From: Streptomyces diastatochromogenes
GTDB lineage: Bacteria > Actinomycetota > Actinomycetes > Streptomycetales > Streptomycetaceae
Length of the DNA stretch: 64,000 bases
Direction: 5' to 3'
Assembly (NCBI RefSeq): GCF_002242805.1
Contig: NZ_MCGQ01000013.1
Coordinates: 192,540 to 256,539, forward strand
The notes beneath the pieces were generated by a model. That model ran no database searches. It was not told the origin of the DNA and saw nothing but the letters and a program-made list of their open reading frames with translations. Of this stretch, positions 40,083 through 49,424 are shown piece by piece; position 1 is the first letter of the stretch; every line of letters starts with the position of its first letter. The position numbers and the translations under genes are program-made.

Positions 40083-41009
40083 GTGAGCGCAGCGACAACG
40101 CGAAGCCGCACCCCCGACCGTCTGTGCGCCGAGGCCATGGACCTCGCCCGCGCCGCCGCCGAGGAGGCCGCCGCGCCCGGAGTTGTCGGTGAGCACGTCG
40201 GCCTGGTCGCGGAGGGCGACCGAGTCGTCACGCACTTCTTCGAGTGCAAGGAAATGGGCTACCGCGGCTGGCGCTGGGCGGCGACCGTGGCCCGTGCCTC
40301 CCGCGCGAAGATCGTGACCCTGGACGAGGTGGTCCTCCTCCCCGGCCCCGACGCCCTCCTCGCCCCCGAGTGGGTCCCGTGGAGCGAACGCCTGCGCCCC
40401 GGCGACCTCGGCCCCGGCGACCTGCTCCCCACCGACCAGGAGGACCTCCGCCTGGAGCCCGGCTACACGGGCGAGGAGCAGCCCCTGCCGAACTCCGTGA
40501 TGTCGCAGGACATGGTCGAGCTGGCGGATGCCGAGGACGCCGACGTGACGCGCGGTACGCCCGCCACCCAGCCGACGGTCCCCACCCGCGGCTCGATCGC
40601 CGCGGTGGCCCAGGAACTGGGTCTGCGCCGCGCCCGCGTCCTGTCCCGCTACGGCCTGCACACCGCGGCCGACCGCTGGGAGGAGGGCTTCGGCCCCAAG
40701 ACCCCGATGGCCCAGGCGGCCCCGGCGACCTGTCTGACCTGTGGCTTCCTCAACCCCATCGGCGGCTCCCTGGGCCAGGCCTTCGGCGTCTGCGCCAACG
40801 AGTTCTCCCCGGCCGACGGCCGCGTGGTCTCCCTGGCGTACGGCTGCGGCGGCCACTCGGAGGCCGCGGTCATGCCGAAGCCGCCCCAGCCCGCCGCGCC
40901 GGTGATCGACGAGCTGAAGGTCGACGTCTTCCCGCTCCGCCCGGCCCCCGACTCGGGCTCGGTCCCGGAGGCGGGCGACGCGGAGGCAGCGGAACTCGGC
41001 CACTCGTAG
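40083..41009 (+). CDS. DUF3027 domain-containing protein
   Basis: A 308-aa cytoplasmic protein with a GTG start at 40083. The DUF3027 core is recognisable: VGEHVGLVAEGDRVVTHFFE, GYRGWRWAATVARASRA, VTLDEVVLLPGPDALLAPEW and VPWSERLRPGDLGPGDLLPT. A second conserved part has LSRYGLHTAADRWEEGFGP and a zinc-finger-like CLTCGFLNPIGG...CANEF...YGCGGHSE set of four cysteines. The function is unknown; the family is restricted to actinobacteria. It lies 111 nt before the sacsin-like ATPase gene. Confidence 0.88.
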   Translation: MSAATTRSRTPDRLCAEAMDLARAAAEEAAAPGVVGEHVGLVAEGDRVVTHFFECKEMGYRGWRWAATVARASRAKIVTLDEVVLLPGPDALLAPEWVPWSERLRPGDLGPGDLLPTDQEDLRLEPGYTGEEQPLPNSVMSQDMVELADAEDADVTRGTPATQPTVPTRGSIAAVAQELGLRRARVLSRYGLHTAADRWEEGFGPKTPMAQAAPATCLTCGFLNPIGGSLGQAFGVCANEFSPADGRVVSLAYGCGGHSEAAVMPKPPQPAAPVIDELKVDVFPLRPAPDSGSVPEAGDAEAAELGHS

Positions 41010-41120
41010 CCGCAGCGGTCCGGGCGCCCCTTTCCTCCGTCTCCGGGTCCTGACCTGTGCCTTCGGTCCCCCTGCCGTACTCGCTGTACCTTCGTCCTCA
41101 CGTCGACGAGGAGAGTGAAC

Positions 41121-44100
41121 GTGAGCAAGTACGTGCGGCCGGCGGCCGAGGGCGCCGACCCCTTCGGCACCGCCCGTCTGCGCCGCGGTGTCCTCGACGC
41201 CTGGGCCACCAGTCCCGCCCGGTTCCGTGAGGACGCCAACGCCGAGGAGGACCTGGTCCTCGGCGGCTACCGGGACCGGCTCGTGGTGGAGCTGGCCCAG
41301 AACGCCGCCGACGCCGCAGCCCGGGCGAGGACACCGGGCCGGCTGCGTCTCACCCTCCGCGACGGCGTCCTGGTCGCGGCGAACACCGGCGCCCCCCTGG
41401 ACGCGACCGGTGTCGAGTCGCTGTCCACCCTGCGGGCCTCGGCCAAACGGGACGCCCAGGACACCCACGGCGCCGTGGGCCGGTTCGGTGTCGGTTTCGC
41501 CGCCGTACTCTCCGTCACCGACGAGCCCGCGATCGTCGGCCGGCACGGGGGTGTCCGCTGGGCCCTGGCCGAGGCGCGCGAGCTGGCCGCCGACACGGCC
41601 CGGCACAGCCCCGGCCTCGGTGACGAGATCCGCCGCCGTGACGGACACGTCCCGCTGCTCCGCCTCCCGTTCGCCGCCGAGGGATCCGCCCCGGAGCCGT
41701 ACGACACCGCCGTCATCCTGCCCCTGCGGGACACCGCCGCCGCCGACCTCGCCGAGCGCCTCCTGGGCGCCGTCGACGACGCCCTGCTCCTCGCTCTGCC
41801 CGGCCTGGAGGAAGTGGTGGTGGAGGTCGACGGCGGCGCCCCGCGCACCCTCCGCCGCCGCACCGAGGGCGACGTCACCGTCGTAGAGGATTCACGGGAC
41901 GGGACCACGCACTGGCGTACCGTCTCCGCGCACGGGCCGCTCACCCCTGACCTGCTCGCCGACCGCCCGGTGGAGGAGCGCCTGCGCCCGCACTGGTCGG
42001 TGACCTGGGCCGTACCGGCGGACGCCGACGGCCGCCCGGTCCGGCCGCGCACCAGCCCGGTCGTGCACGCCCCCACGCCCAGCGACGAGCCCCTCGGTGT
42101 CCCCGCCCTGCTCATCGCCTCCTTCCCGCTGGACACCACCCGCCGGCACGCGGCCCCCGGTCCGCTGACCGACTTCCTGGTGCAGCGGGCGGCGGACGCC
42201 TACGCCGAACTGCTCGCCGAATGGCGGCCCGTGACGGAGGGCGTGATCGACCTCGTACCCGGGCCGCTGGGCAAGGGCGAGCTGGACGGCGCGCTGCGGC
42301 AGGCCGTCCTGGAGCGGCTGCCGCGTACCGCGTTCCTGCCACCGGCCGTCGACTCCAAGACCGACGACGAGCTTCCGCACGCGCTGCGGCCGCGGGACGC
42401 CGAGGTGGTGGAGGGCGCCGGGGCGGACACCGTTCGGGTTCTCGCCGAGGTGCTGCCCACGCTGCTCCCGGCGGGGCTGGAGCGCCGCGTGGAGCTGCGC
42501 ACCCTCGGGGTCGCCCGGCTCCCGCTCGCCGACGCCGTCGACCGGCTCGCCGGTCTGGAGAAGGACCCCGAGTGGTGGTGGCGGCTCTACGACAGCCTCG
42601 CCGGGGTCGACCCCGACCGGCTCTCGGGACTTCCGGTGCCCCTCGCGGACGGTCGTACGACCATCGGGCCCCGGCAGGTCCTGCTGCCCACGGCGGACGC
42701 CGCGCCCATCGATCCGGACATCCTGGGCCGACTGGGGCTCAAGGTCGCCCACGAGGACGCCGCGCACCCGTTGCTGGAGAAGCTGGGCGCGCTGCCCGCG
42801 TCCCCGCGCGCGGTGCTGACCACCCCGCAGGTGCGGGCCGCGGTGGCGAACTCCCTGGACGACGAGGGCGGGGCGCTGTGGGAGGAGGACGCTCCCGACG
42901 CCGAGGAGCTGGCCGACACCGTCCTCGCCCTGGTGCGCGACGCGGGTCTGGAGCCCGGTGACGAGCCCTGGCTGGGTGCCCTCGCGCTGCCCGACGAGGA
43001 CGGCGAACTCGCCCCGGCGGGCGAGCTGGTCTTCCCCGGCAGCCCCTTCGCCCGGGTGATCCGCGAGGACGAACTGGCCGCCGTGGACGCCGAGTTGGCT
43101 GCGAAGTGGGGCGAGCAGCCGCTCACCGCCTGTGGTGTCCTCGCGGACTTCGCGCTGGTGCGGGCCACGGACGTGGTCCTCGACCCGGACGAACTGGAGC
43201 CCCGGGAGGGCGACTTCGCCGAGCCGGACGACGCGGGTCTGCTGGACGCCGTGGACGTGTGGTGCGAGGACATCCTCGACCGCTTCCCGGACAGCCCGGT
43301 GCCTCCGGTCGCCACCGAACTCGTCGCCGTACGGGACCTCGACCTGGTGGACGACGACCACTGGCCCGAGGCCCTGTCCCTGCTCGCCCGCCCGCCGCTG
43401 CGTGACGCGCTCACCCAGCCGGTGCGGATCCTGCTGCCCGACGGCACCCACGAGGTCGTACGCCCGTACACGGCGTGGTGGCTGCGCGGGCACCCGGTGC
43501 TCGACGGCCGCCGTCCGGCCGGTCTGCTCGCGGCCGGCGGGGACCCGCTGCTGCGCGGCCTGTACGACGAGGCCGACGCGACCGGCTTCGACGACGAGCA
43601 GGTGCTGCGCGCGCTGGGCGTGCGGACCTCGGTGGCCGCCCTGCTGGACGAACCCGGCGGCGCCGCCGAGCTGCTGGAGCGCCTCGCCGAGCCGGAGCGG
43701 CCGGTCACCGCAGCCCAACTGCACGGCTTGTACGGTGCGTTGGCCGAGCTGGAGCCGGAGCAGGTGACCCTGCCGGACGACCTGCGGGCCGTGACCGACG
43801 GGCGGGTGACGGTGGTGGACGCGGCCGACGCGGTCGTGGTCGACTCGCCCGATCTGCTGCCCTTCACCTCCGGTGTCCCGCTGCTGCCGGTCCGCCCGTC
43901 CCGGGCCGCCGAGCTGGCCGAGCTGTTCCAGGTGCGGCGGCTGAGCGAGTCCGTCACCGGCGAGGTGACCTCCGAGGGCGCCGAGCACGACGTGCCGGAC
44001 CCGGTGCGGGTGCTGCTCGGTCCGCGGACCCCCGACACCTACGTCGAGCACGAGGAACTGGTCGTCGACGGCGTGGAGATCGACTGGCGGCTGACCGGCG

Positions 44101-44249
44101 ACGGCGTCCTGCACGCGGCCACCCTGGAGGGCGTCGCCGCGGGCCTGGCCTGGGCGGCGGGCCAGTGGCCGCGCCGCTTCGAGGTGGCGGCCCTGCTGGA
44201 GGACCCGTCGCGGACGGAGGAGCTGGCGCGGGACCGGTGGTTCGACTGA
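41121..44249 (+). CDS. sacsin N-terminal-like HSP90-family ATPase domain protein
   Basis: A 1042-aa cytoplasmic protein starting at GTG 41121 with GAGGAG 8 nt upstream. Residues 30-200 form a GHKL ATPase: helix with Asn in VVELAQNAADAAARART, then GVLVAANTGAPLD, and the G-box GRFGVGFAAVLSV. This matches the Hsp90-type domain of sacsin-like proteins. The remaining 800 residues are acidic, Leu- and Val-rich and contain no second recognisable domain. Such proteins are conserved in Streptomyces, possibly as chaperone-like ATPases. A strong terminator (44356-44394) closes the unit. Confidence 0.82.
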   Translation: MSKYVRPAAEGADPFGTARLRRGVLDAWATSPARFREDANAEEDLVLGGYRDRLVVELAQNAADAAARARTPGRLRLTLRDGVLVAANTGAPLDATGVESLSTLRASAKRDAQDTHGAVGRFGVGFAAVLSVTDEPAIVGRHGGVRWALAEARELAADTARHSPGLGDEIRRRDGHVPLLRLPFAAEGSAPEPYDTAVILPLRDTAAADLAERLLGAVDDALLLALPGLEEVVVEVDGGAPRTLRRRTEGDVTVVEDSRDGTTHWRTVSAHGPLTPDLLADRPVEERLRPHWSVTWAVPADADGRPVRPRTSPVVHAPTPSDEPLGVPALLIASFPLDTTRRHAAPGPLTDFLVQRAADAYAELLAEWRPVTEGVIDLVPGPLGKGELDGALRQAVLERLPRTAFLPPAVDSKTDDELPHALRPRDAEVVEGAGADTVRVLAEVLPTLLPAGLERRVELRTLGVARLPLADAVDRLAGLEKDPEWWWRLYDSLAGVDPDRLSGLPVPLADGRTTIGPRQVLLPTADAAPIDPDILGRLGLKVAHEDAAHPLLEKLGALPASPRAVLTTPQVRAAVANSLDDEGGALWEEDAPDAEELADTVLALVRDAGLEPGDEPWLGALALPDEDGELAPAGELVFPGSPFARVIREDELAAVDAELAAKWGEQPLTACGVLADFALVRATDVVLDPDELEPREGDFAEPDDAGLLDAVDVWCEDILDRFPDSPVPPVATELVAVRDLDLVDDDHWPEALSLLARPPLRDALTQPVRILLPDGTHEVVRPYTAWWLRGHPVLDGRRPAGLLAAGGDPLLRGLYDEADATGFDDEQVLRALGVRTSVAALLDEPGGAAELLERLAEPERPVTAAQLHGLYGALAELEPEQVTLPDDLRAVTDGRVTVVDAADAVVVDSPDLLPFTSGVPLLPVRPSRAAELAELFQVRRLSESVTGEVTSEGAEHDVPDPVRVLLGPRTPDTYVEHEELVVDGVEIDWRLTGDGVLHAATLEGVAAGLAWAAGQWPRRFEVAALLEDPSRTEELARDRWFD

Positions 44250-44250
44250 C

Positions 44251-44337
44251 CTCGGCCCCGACAACGGCATTCAGACGACCGGCAAGCTCACCCGCACCGC
44301 CTCGGTGACGATCGACCCGAAGGTCGACTTCCCCTTC
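44251..44337 (+). pseudogene. short remnant resembling a secreted-protein repeat
   Basis: Between the ATPase stop and the terminator, one frame reads DNGIQTTGKLTRTASVTIDP, then KVDFPFAGSK. The TGKLTR motif also occurs in the next secreted protein (TVTGKLTRANWESGKY). There is no start codon or signal peptide. It is probably a decayed piece of a similar secreted protein; chance is possible given its length. Confidence 0.25.
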
Positions 44338-44355
44338 GCGGGCAGTAAGCACCGA

Positions 44356-44394
44356 GTTCCGGCTCCGGACACCTGCCGTTTCCGGAGCCGGAAC
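44356..44394 (+). terminator. strong hairpin terminator
   Basis: A perfect 14-bp stem, GTTCCGGCTCCGGA (44356-44369) and TCCGGAGCCGGAAC (44381-44394), with an 11-nt loop and a T/C-rich stretch after it. It lies about 107 nt behind the sacsin-like ATPase gene. Confidence 0.7.
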
Positions 44395-44543
44395 GTTTCC
44401 TCTCACTTGAGCCATGAGCTGGCAATACGCGGCCAAAATCTGGCCGGGAGCAGCTCTTGACGTACAACCAGCCACTCCCCTCACGGATCTGATCGCGTGA
44501 GTCAACCGACTCCACGATCACTTCTCCCTCCAGGGGAACGCAC

Positions 44544-45326
44544 ATGCGCATACGTGCCACCGTGGCCGCCGTCTCCGGCGCCCTGGCCCTCTCCGCCTTC
44601 GCCGTCCCCGCCGCGCACGCGGCCACCGCGGCCCCGAACGTGACCTTCTCGAACATGAAGGTCAACAGCGGCAAGGCGATCACCATCGGCGCGACCTCCA
44701 CGGTCGAGGTGAAGGCGACCTACACCCTGACGCACCCCTCCACCGTCTCCGTCAGCAACATCGAGACCGGCCCGGTCCTCTACCGCGGCACCTCGGCCAA
44801 GGACGCCGACACCCAGGTCATCAGCGACGAGCCGGGCACCTGCACCAAGGTCTCCTCGACCACCCTGAACTGCTCGGCCACGATCACCCTCCCCGCCGCC
44901 GAGCTGTACAACTCGGACGCCGGCACCTGGAAGGAGGGCGGGCTCGCCGTCGACAAGACGACCCACGCCATGAAGTGGCAGAGCGACCTGGGCACCATCC
45001 CGGTCCGCCGCGCCGCCAAGCTCACCGCCGACGCCACCCCCGAGCCGGTCAAGAAGGGCGCGACCCTCACGGTCACCGGCAAGCTGACCCGCGCCAACTG
45101 GGAGTCCGGCAAGTACGTCGCCTTCGGCGGCCAGTCGGTGAAGCTCCAGTTCAAGAAGGCGGGCACCACCACCTACACCACCGTCAAGACCATCACGTCG
45201 TCCTCCACGGGCGCCCTGAAGACCACCGTCACGGCCGGCTCCGACGGCTCCTACCGCTACAGCTTCGCGGGTACGACGACCACGTCCGGCGTCAGCGCCG
45301 CGTGGGACTACGTCGACGTGCAGTAA
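44544..45326 (+). CDS. secreted Ig-like/immunogenic-type protein of unknown function
   Basis: A 260-aa precursor. Signal peptide of about 26 residues (MRIRATVAAVSGALALSAFA, cleavage after PAAHA). The mature part is Thr/Ser-rich and looks like two beta-sandwich modules: residues 30-150 (NVTFSNMKVNSGKAITIG..., with one cysteine pair CTKVSSTTLNC), and 160-260 (LTADATPEPVKKGATLTVTG, FGGQSVKLQFKKAGTTTYTT, VTAGSDGSYRYSFAGTTTTS). The second matches the Ig-like domain found in many Streptomyces surface proteins. No enzymatic motif is seen. An AGGGGAA site precedes the ATG. A perfect terminator follows the stop. Confidence 0.8.
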   Translation: MRIRATVAAVSGALALSAFAVPAAHAATAAPNVTFSNMKVNSGKAITIGATSTVEVKATYTLTHPSTVSVSNIETGPVLYRGTSAKDADTQVISDEPGTCTKVSSTTLNCSATITLPAAELYNSDAGTWKEGGLAVDKTTHAMKWQSDLGTIPVRRAAKLTADATPEPVKKGATLTVTGKLTRANWESGKYVAFGGQSVKLQFKKAGTTTYTTVKTITSSSTGALKTTVTAGSDGSYRYSFAGTTTTSGVSAAWDYVDVQ

Positions 45327-45345
45327 CCCTCCGCCGTACACATGA

Positions 45346-45379
45346 GACCGGGGGCCGCCTTGGCAGGCGGCCCCCGGTC
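45346..45379. terminator. bidirectional hairpin terminator
   Basis: A perfect 14-bp stem, GACCGGGGGCCGCC (45346-45359) and GGCGGCCCCCGGTC (45366-45379), with a 6-nt loop. It lies between a plus-strand secreted gene and the minus-strand candidate immunity gene, and so can serve both. Confidence 0.75.
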
Positions 45380-45399
45380 ACGTGGTGGTCGTGCGGCTC

Positions 45400-45759
45400 C
45401 TACGACGCCATGGTCCGGGCGAGAGCCGCCTTCGCCTCATCGAGGGCCGCCGCGTCCTGGGGTCGTACGGCGATCCGTCCGCCCGTCCGGTCCAGCAGGA
45501 CGAGCGAGGTGACGAGCAGGCCGTGCCCCAGTCCCCGCAGGACCTCGTTGGGACTTGAGGTGTACAGCTCGTACAGGCGCTGCACGAAGACCTGGAACAC
45601 CTCGCCGTCCACCGCGCAGCTCCCCTGCGGCGTGGGGGTCAGCCCCGGCGCCACGTCGAGGAACTCGGCCGCTCCCCGGGCGAGCGCGAAGTACAGCTGC
45701 CCGCTGTGGTAGCCCGCGTCCCAGAGTGTCTCGTCGCCGCGTTCGAAGGGGTAACTCAA
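45400..45759 (-). CDS. candidate immunity protein overlapping the ALF-repeat toxin gene
   Basis: A 119-aa soluble protein with no signal peptide. The TTG start at 45759 overlaps the TGA stop of the large upstream gene (45758-45756), which couples translation. Sequence: LSYPFERGDETLWDAGYHSG, GEVFQVFVQRLYELYTSSPN, LRGLGHGLLVTSLVLLD, ending AALDEAKAALARTMAS; it is acidic at the N-terminus and probably alpha/beta. No family is recognised. Position (immediately 3' of a secreted protein with a nuclease-like C-terminal tip), size and cytoplasmic location are those of cognate immunity proteins in polymorphic toxin systems. The assignment is an inference. Confidence 0.6.
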   Translation of the reverse strand: MSYPFERGDETLWDAGYHSGQLYFALARGAAEFLDVAPGLTPTPQGSCAVDGEVFQVFVQRLYELYTSSPNEVLRGLGHGLLVTSLVLLDRTGGRIAVRPQDAAALDEAKAALARTMAS

Positions 45760-48700
45760 TCTGCGATCTCCAGCCTGAGGTCGAGGTCCGGGTACTTCTC
45801 CCTGAGCTGCTTGAACCGCTCCTGCAGAGCCGTCCGGAACCGTGGGTCCATCCCCGACCTGGTGAAGCGGAACCCGATGGGCGCGCCCTCGTAGCCGGGG
45901 AGCAGCTCGCGGCACCTGAGATAGGCGGCGAGCTTCTTGTTGACCTTGTCGTCGAGCCACTTGTCGTCAGCGTAGATCGCCGTCTTCAGCTCCCACATCA
46001 CACCGTTCTCGAAGAGGTCGATGTCGGTGATCCGGTTCCCGGAGACGGGGTCGTAGACGTCGTGGTCCTTCAGGCCTTCGAGGCACTTGGCGGGATTGCT
46101 CCCGGCGGCAGAGGCCCGTGCCGACGTCCGCAGCGAAGCGGGGCGGGCGAAGGAGGCCTTGGAGACCAGCTTGCAGCCCTTCTTCAGCAGCTTCAGTTCC
46201 TCGTAGATCCGGTCCAGGACCTTGAACTTGCTCCTGAGCAGGGCGTCCACCGCGAGGTTGCCGCAGGCGCCGAGGTCCTTCTGCTCCATGCAGGCCTCGT
46301 ACTGGCCGAGGCCCAGCAGCTCCTTCTCCACGTTCCACAGCGCCTCCGCGGCCTCACCGAACTCCTTGCCGTGGGCGAGGATGTCGCAGTAGACCTCCTG
46401 GTGCTGGCACCAGCGGGCGAAGCCCTGCGGGTCGCAGGGGATGAGCCCCTGCTGGCAGCGGTACAGCTCACGGGCGCGCGCCCCGTTGTCGTTCTTGGCC
46501 TTCTCCTTGGCCTCCACGGCGGCCTTGCGCCGGGCCTCCGCCTCCTCCTGGTACTTCTTCACCGAGACCTTGAACGCGTCGGTCGCCGCCTTCATCGCGG
46601 CGTCGGCGTCCTTGCCCGCCGCGACCGCGGACTTCCACGCCTGGTCGGCGTAGTACGAGGCGTTCGACGCGGCCGCCTGGGCGGACTCAGAGGAGAGCGT
46701 GGCGTCCGCCGCCGACCTGGCCGCGTCGGCCGCGTCGGCGTCGGCGCGCTTGGCCGCGTCGCGGGCCGTCTTGGCGGAGGCGGCGGCCTGTGCTGCGGAC
46801 GTCTCGGCGTCCTTGGCGTACTGGTCGGCCTTCTTGGCGTAGTTCTCCGCGTCCCTCTGCGCGGTATTCGCCTCCTTCGCCCACTCGGTGGCCTTGTCGG
46901 ACGCCTTGCGGGCGGTCGCGGCCACCTTCTGGGCCGTGGCGGCGTTCTGCCGTGCGGTGGCGGCCACCTTCGACGCGTCCGCGATCAGCTTCTGCACCTG
47001 GGCCACGTGGGTGGCGGCCAGGTAGTCCTTGCGCAGCGCCTTGTACTGGCCGGAGACGATGAAGGCGTGCAGGGCCTGCGGCGAGCCCTCCAGGGCGATC
47101 CGCGCGGCGGACTTCAGCTCGGGGGTGCCGCTGTCGATCAGCTGCGCCGCCCGCACCCGCTCGTCCTGCGTCCGCGCGGTGTGCTGCGTGGTGATCAGGA
47201 ACTCGCTGAACTTCTTCGGGTCCCCGGTGCCGAGGGCCTTGCGGCCCGCGTCGCTGAGCACGGGACCGGCCCCGTCCAGCACCTGGGCGATGGCGACGCG
47301 CATGCTCTCGGCGCCCACCTGGTACTGGCCGTTGTCCACGAACGCGCTGATGGCGGCGGCGTCGCCGTCCAGAGCGGTCTCGGCCGCGTCCCGTACGGTC
47401 TTGTCCTCGCTCTCCTCCGCGAGGCGCTCCACGTACGACCGCTGGTCCTGCTGCTCGGCGGTCTTCCAGCCGTTGCGCAGGTAGTCGACGACGACCTCGT
47501 CGGTCCCGCCGAGCGCGGCTTCGGCCGCGCCGCGGCCCCAGGCCGTACCGCCCTTCATCACGCGTACGGCGAGAACGCGGCCCTGCTTGGCGACGGCGGC
47601 GCGGTCCGCGTCGGGCTTGGCGGCCTCGGCCACCAGCCGGTCCCGCTCGGTCTGCCGGTCCTTCGCGGCCTTCTCCAGCGCGGCCTGCGCGGCGACCCGG
47701 GCGTCGTCCTGCTCCTTGTCGTCCCGGGCGCGTTCGATGCCGGCGTTGGTGCGGCCCTGCAGTTCCTCGGCCTCGACCTGACGGGCGAGGGTGTAGATCT
47801 CCTGGGCCTTGGTCACGGCGGCGGTGGCTGCGTTGGCGGCCTCGGTCGCGGCGTTGGCGTGTTCCGTGGACCGGGTCGCGGCCTTCGCGGACTCACCGGC
47901 GTGCTCGGCCGCTTCCCGGGCCGCCTTGCCGGCGTTCCGTGCGTGGGTGGCCGCGGACGTCGCGGCGTCCCGGGCCTCGCGGGCGGCCTTGCCCGCCTTG
48001 CGCGCCAGCGACTCGGCCGCGTCGGCGGCACGGTTGGCCTCGGCGGCGTGGCGCCGCGCGGCGGCCGCGGCGGCGCGCGCCTCGGCGGCTTCGGCGCTCG
48101 ACTGGCCCGCGTAGGTGCCGGCGTCGGCGGCCGCGTCGGCGGCGGCCTTGGCGTTGGCGCCCGCGCTGGCCGCCGAGTGGGCGGCGTCACCGGCCGCGTC
48201 GGCGGCCTTGGCCGCCTGGTCGGCGGCTTCGGCTGCCTTCTCGGCTCCCTGGGCGGCCTTGTCGGCGTCCTCGGCCGCCTTGCGCGCGGCGTCCGCCTTC
48301 TTGGCGTCGACCGCGGCGTCGGCGGCGGAGTTGCGGGCGCGGGAGGCGGCCTGTGAGGCGCCGGCCGCCGCGGCGGCCGCCTGCGCGGCCGCGTTCGCGG
48401 CGACGCGGGCCGAGGTGTTCGCGGCGTTGGCCGCCTCGATCGCCCGCTGCGCGGAGGCCGCGGCCTGGGACGCCGCCGTGGCGGCCCGCTTGGCGGCGCG
48501 CGCGGCGCGGTCCGTGTCGTCCTTGGCGGCCTTCGCCTCCGCCTGGGCCTCCAGGGCGGCGTCCTTGGCCAGCTCGGCGGCCTTGACCGCCTTGGCGGAC
48601 TCGGTCTTGGCGGCCGCGGTCTCCTTAGCGGCCTGCCGGCCGGCTTCCTTCGCCTGCTCGGCGAGTTCGGCGACCGAGGCGTGCTCCTCGTCCTTGGCCC

Positions 48701-49424
48701 GGGCGACGAACTGGCCGACCTCCAGGAACTCGCGGATGTCCGCCGCACTGCCGCTCAGCGCGATGCGCCCGGCGGCCTTCACGTTGGTGCCGCCCACGCT
48801 GATGATCTGGACGAGCTGGACCCGCTCGTCCTCGTCCTGCTGGGTGAACTGGCCCTCGTTGAGGAACTTCCGGACGTCGTCGGCGCTGCCGGCGAGAGCG
48901 GCCCGTCCGGCGCTCTGCACGTTGGGCCCCGAGGTGTCGATGATCTGGGCGACCCGGACCCGGTTGTCCTGCTCCATGGGGTCTTCCCAGCCGTCGTCCA
49001 GGAAGTCGGCCAGCTGGTCAGGGGTTCCGGCGAGCGCCTGGCGGGCCGCGGTCAGCAGCTCCGGGCCTCCGACGGAGGCGAGTTGGGCGGCGCTGACCCG
49101 TTCGTCCTGGAAGGAGAGGTCGGCCACGGCGGCCAGGAAGGCCTGGACGTCGGCGTCGCTGCCGGTGAGTGCCGCCTCGGCCGCCGCCCTGACGCCGGGG
49201 CCGCCGTCGTTCCAGTAGTCGACGACCCGGCCGCGCTGTTCGGCCGTGGTCTGCGCCGACTGTACGGCGGCCTGGACGCTCCTCGCGGCCGGTGCGGCAC
49301 TCGCGCCGGGTGCCGTGCCCAGCAGGCCGGCGGTCAGGGCCAGGGGGAGCAGGGTGAATGCCGTTCGGCGTATCAGACGCGCCGCTTTTCCGGCGCTATC
49401 GAGCTGGTCAGTTCTTCGATTCAC
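45756..49424 (-). CDS. secreted ALF-repeat/coiled-coil protein with C-terminal PD-(D/E)XK-like nuclease tip (candidate polymorphic toxin)
   Basis: A 1222-aa protein starting at GTG 49424. Signal peptide 1-43 (hydrophobic LLPLALTAGLLG, cleavage after GASA). Four ALF-type short repeats lie at about 70-240 (AALTGSDADVQAFLAA; ALAGTPDQLADFLDDGW; ALAGSADDVRKFLNEGQF; ALSGSAADIREFLEVGQF). An Ala-rich coiled coil covers about 245-600, a second ALF block about 620-795, a second coiled coil about 800-980, then a cysteine-containing region (YRCQQGLIPCDPQGFARWCQ). The last 110 residues, from about 1110, form a compact domain with DIDLFENGVMWELK: Asp1134/Asp1136, then Glu1145-x-Lys1147. This is the PD-(D/E)XK nuclease pattern. 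ALF proteins in Streptomyces carry variable C-terminal tips. The toxin role is inferred. Confidence 0.75.
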   Translation of the reverse strand: MNRRTDQLDSAGKAARLIRRTAFTLLPLALTAGLLGTAPGASAAPAARSVQAAVQSAQTTAEQRGRVVDYWNDGGPGVRAAAEAALTGSDADVQAFLAAVADLSFQDERVSAAQLASVGGPELLTAARQALAGTPDQLADFLDDGWEDPMEQDNRVRVAQIIDTSGPNVQSAGRAALAGSADDVRKFLNEGQFTQQDEDERVQLVQIISVGGTNVKAAGRIALSGSAADIREFLEVGQFVARAKDEEHASVAELAEQAKEAGRQAAKETAAAKTESAKAVKAAELAKDAALEAQAEAKAAKDDTDRAARAAKRAATAASQAAASAQRAIEAANAANTSARVAANAAAQAAAAAAGASQAASRARNSAADAAVDAKKADAARKAAEDADKAAQGAEKAAEAADQAAKAADAAGDAAHSAASAGANAKAAADAAADAGTYAGQSSAEAAEARAAAAAARRHAAEANRAADAAESLARKAGKAAREARDAATSAATHARNAGKAAREAAEHAGESAKAATRSTEHANAATEAANAATAAVTKAQEIYTLARQVEAEELQGRTNAGIERARDDKEQDDARVAAQAALEKAAKDRQTERDRLVAEAAKPDADRAAVAKQGRVLAVRVMKGGTAWGRGAAEAALGGTDEVVVDYLRNGWKTAEQQDQRSYVERLAEESEDKTVRDAAETALDGDAAAISAFVDNGQYQVGAESMRVAIAQVLDGAGPVLSDAGRKALGTGDPKKFSEFLITTQHTARTQDERVRAAQLIDSGTPELKSAARIALEGSPQALHAFIVSGQYKALRKDYLAATHVAQVQKLIADASKVAATARQNAATAQKVAATARKASDKATEWAKEANTAQRDAENYAKKADQYAKDAETSAAQAAASAKTARDAAKRADADAADAARSAADATLSSESAQAAASNASYYADQAWKSAVAAGKDADAAMKAATDAFKVSVKKYQEEAEARRKAAVEAKEKAKNDNGARARELYRCQQGLIPCDPQGFARWCQHQEVYCDILAHGKEFGEAAEALWNVEKELLGLGQYEACMEQKDLGACGNLAVDALLRSKFKVLDRIYEELKLLKKGCKLVSKASFARPASLRTSARASAAGSNPAKCLEGLKDHDVYDPVSGNRITDIDLFENGVMWELKTAIYADDKWLDDKVNKKLAAYLRCRELLPGYEGAPIGFRFTRSGMDPRFRTALQERFKQLREKYPDLDLRLEIAD

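Noticed and set aside
45555..48356. 933-aa Gly/Val/Leu-rich plus-strand frame
   Set aside because: It is the antisense of the Ala-rich coiled-coil gene; low complexity comes from the repeated GCC/GCG codons of the real gene.
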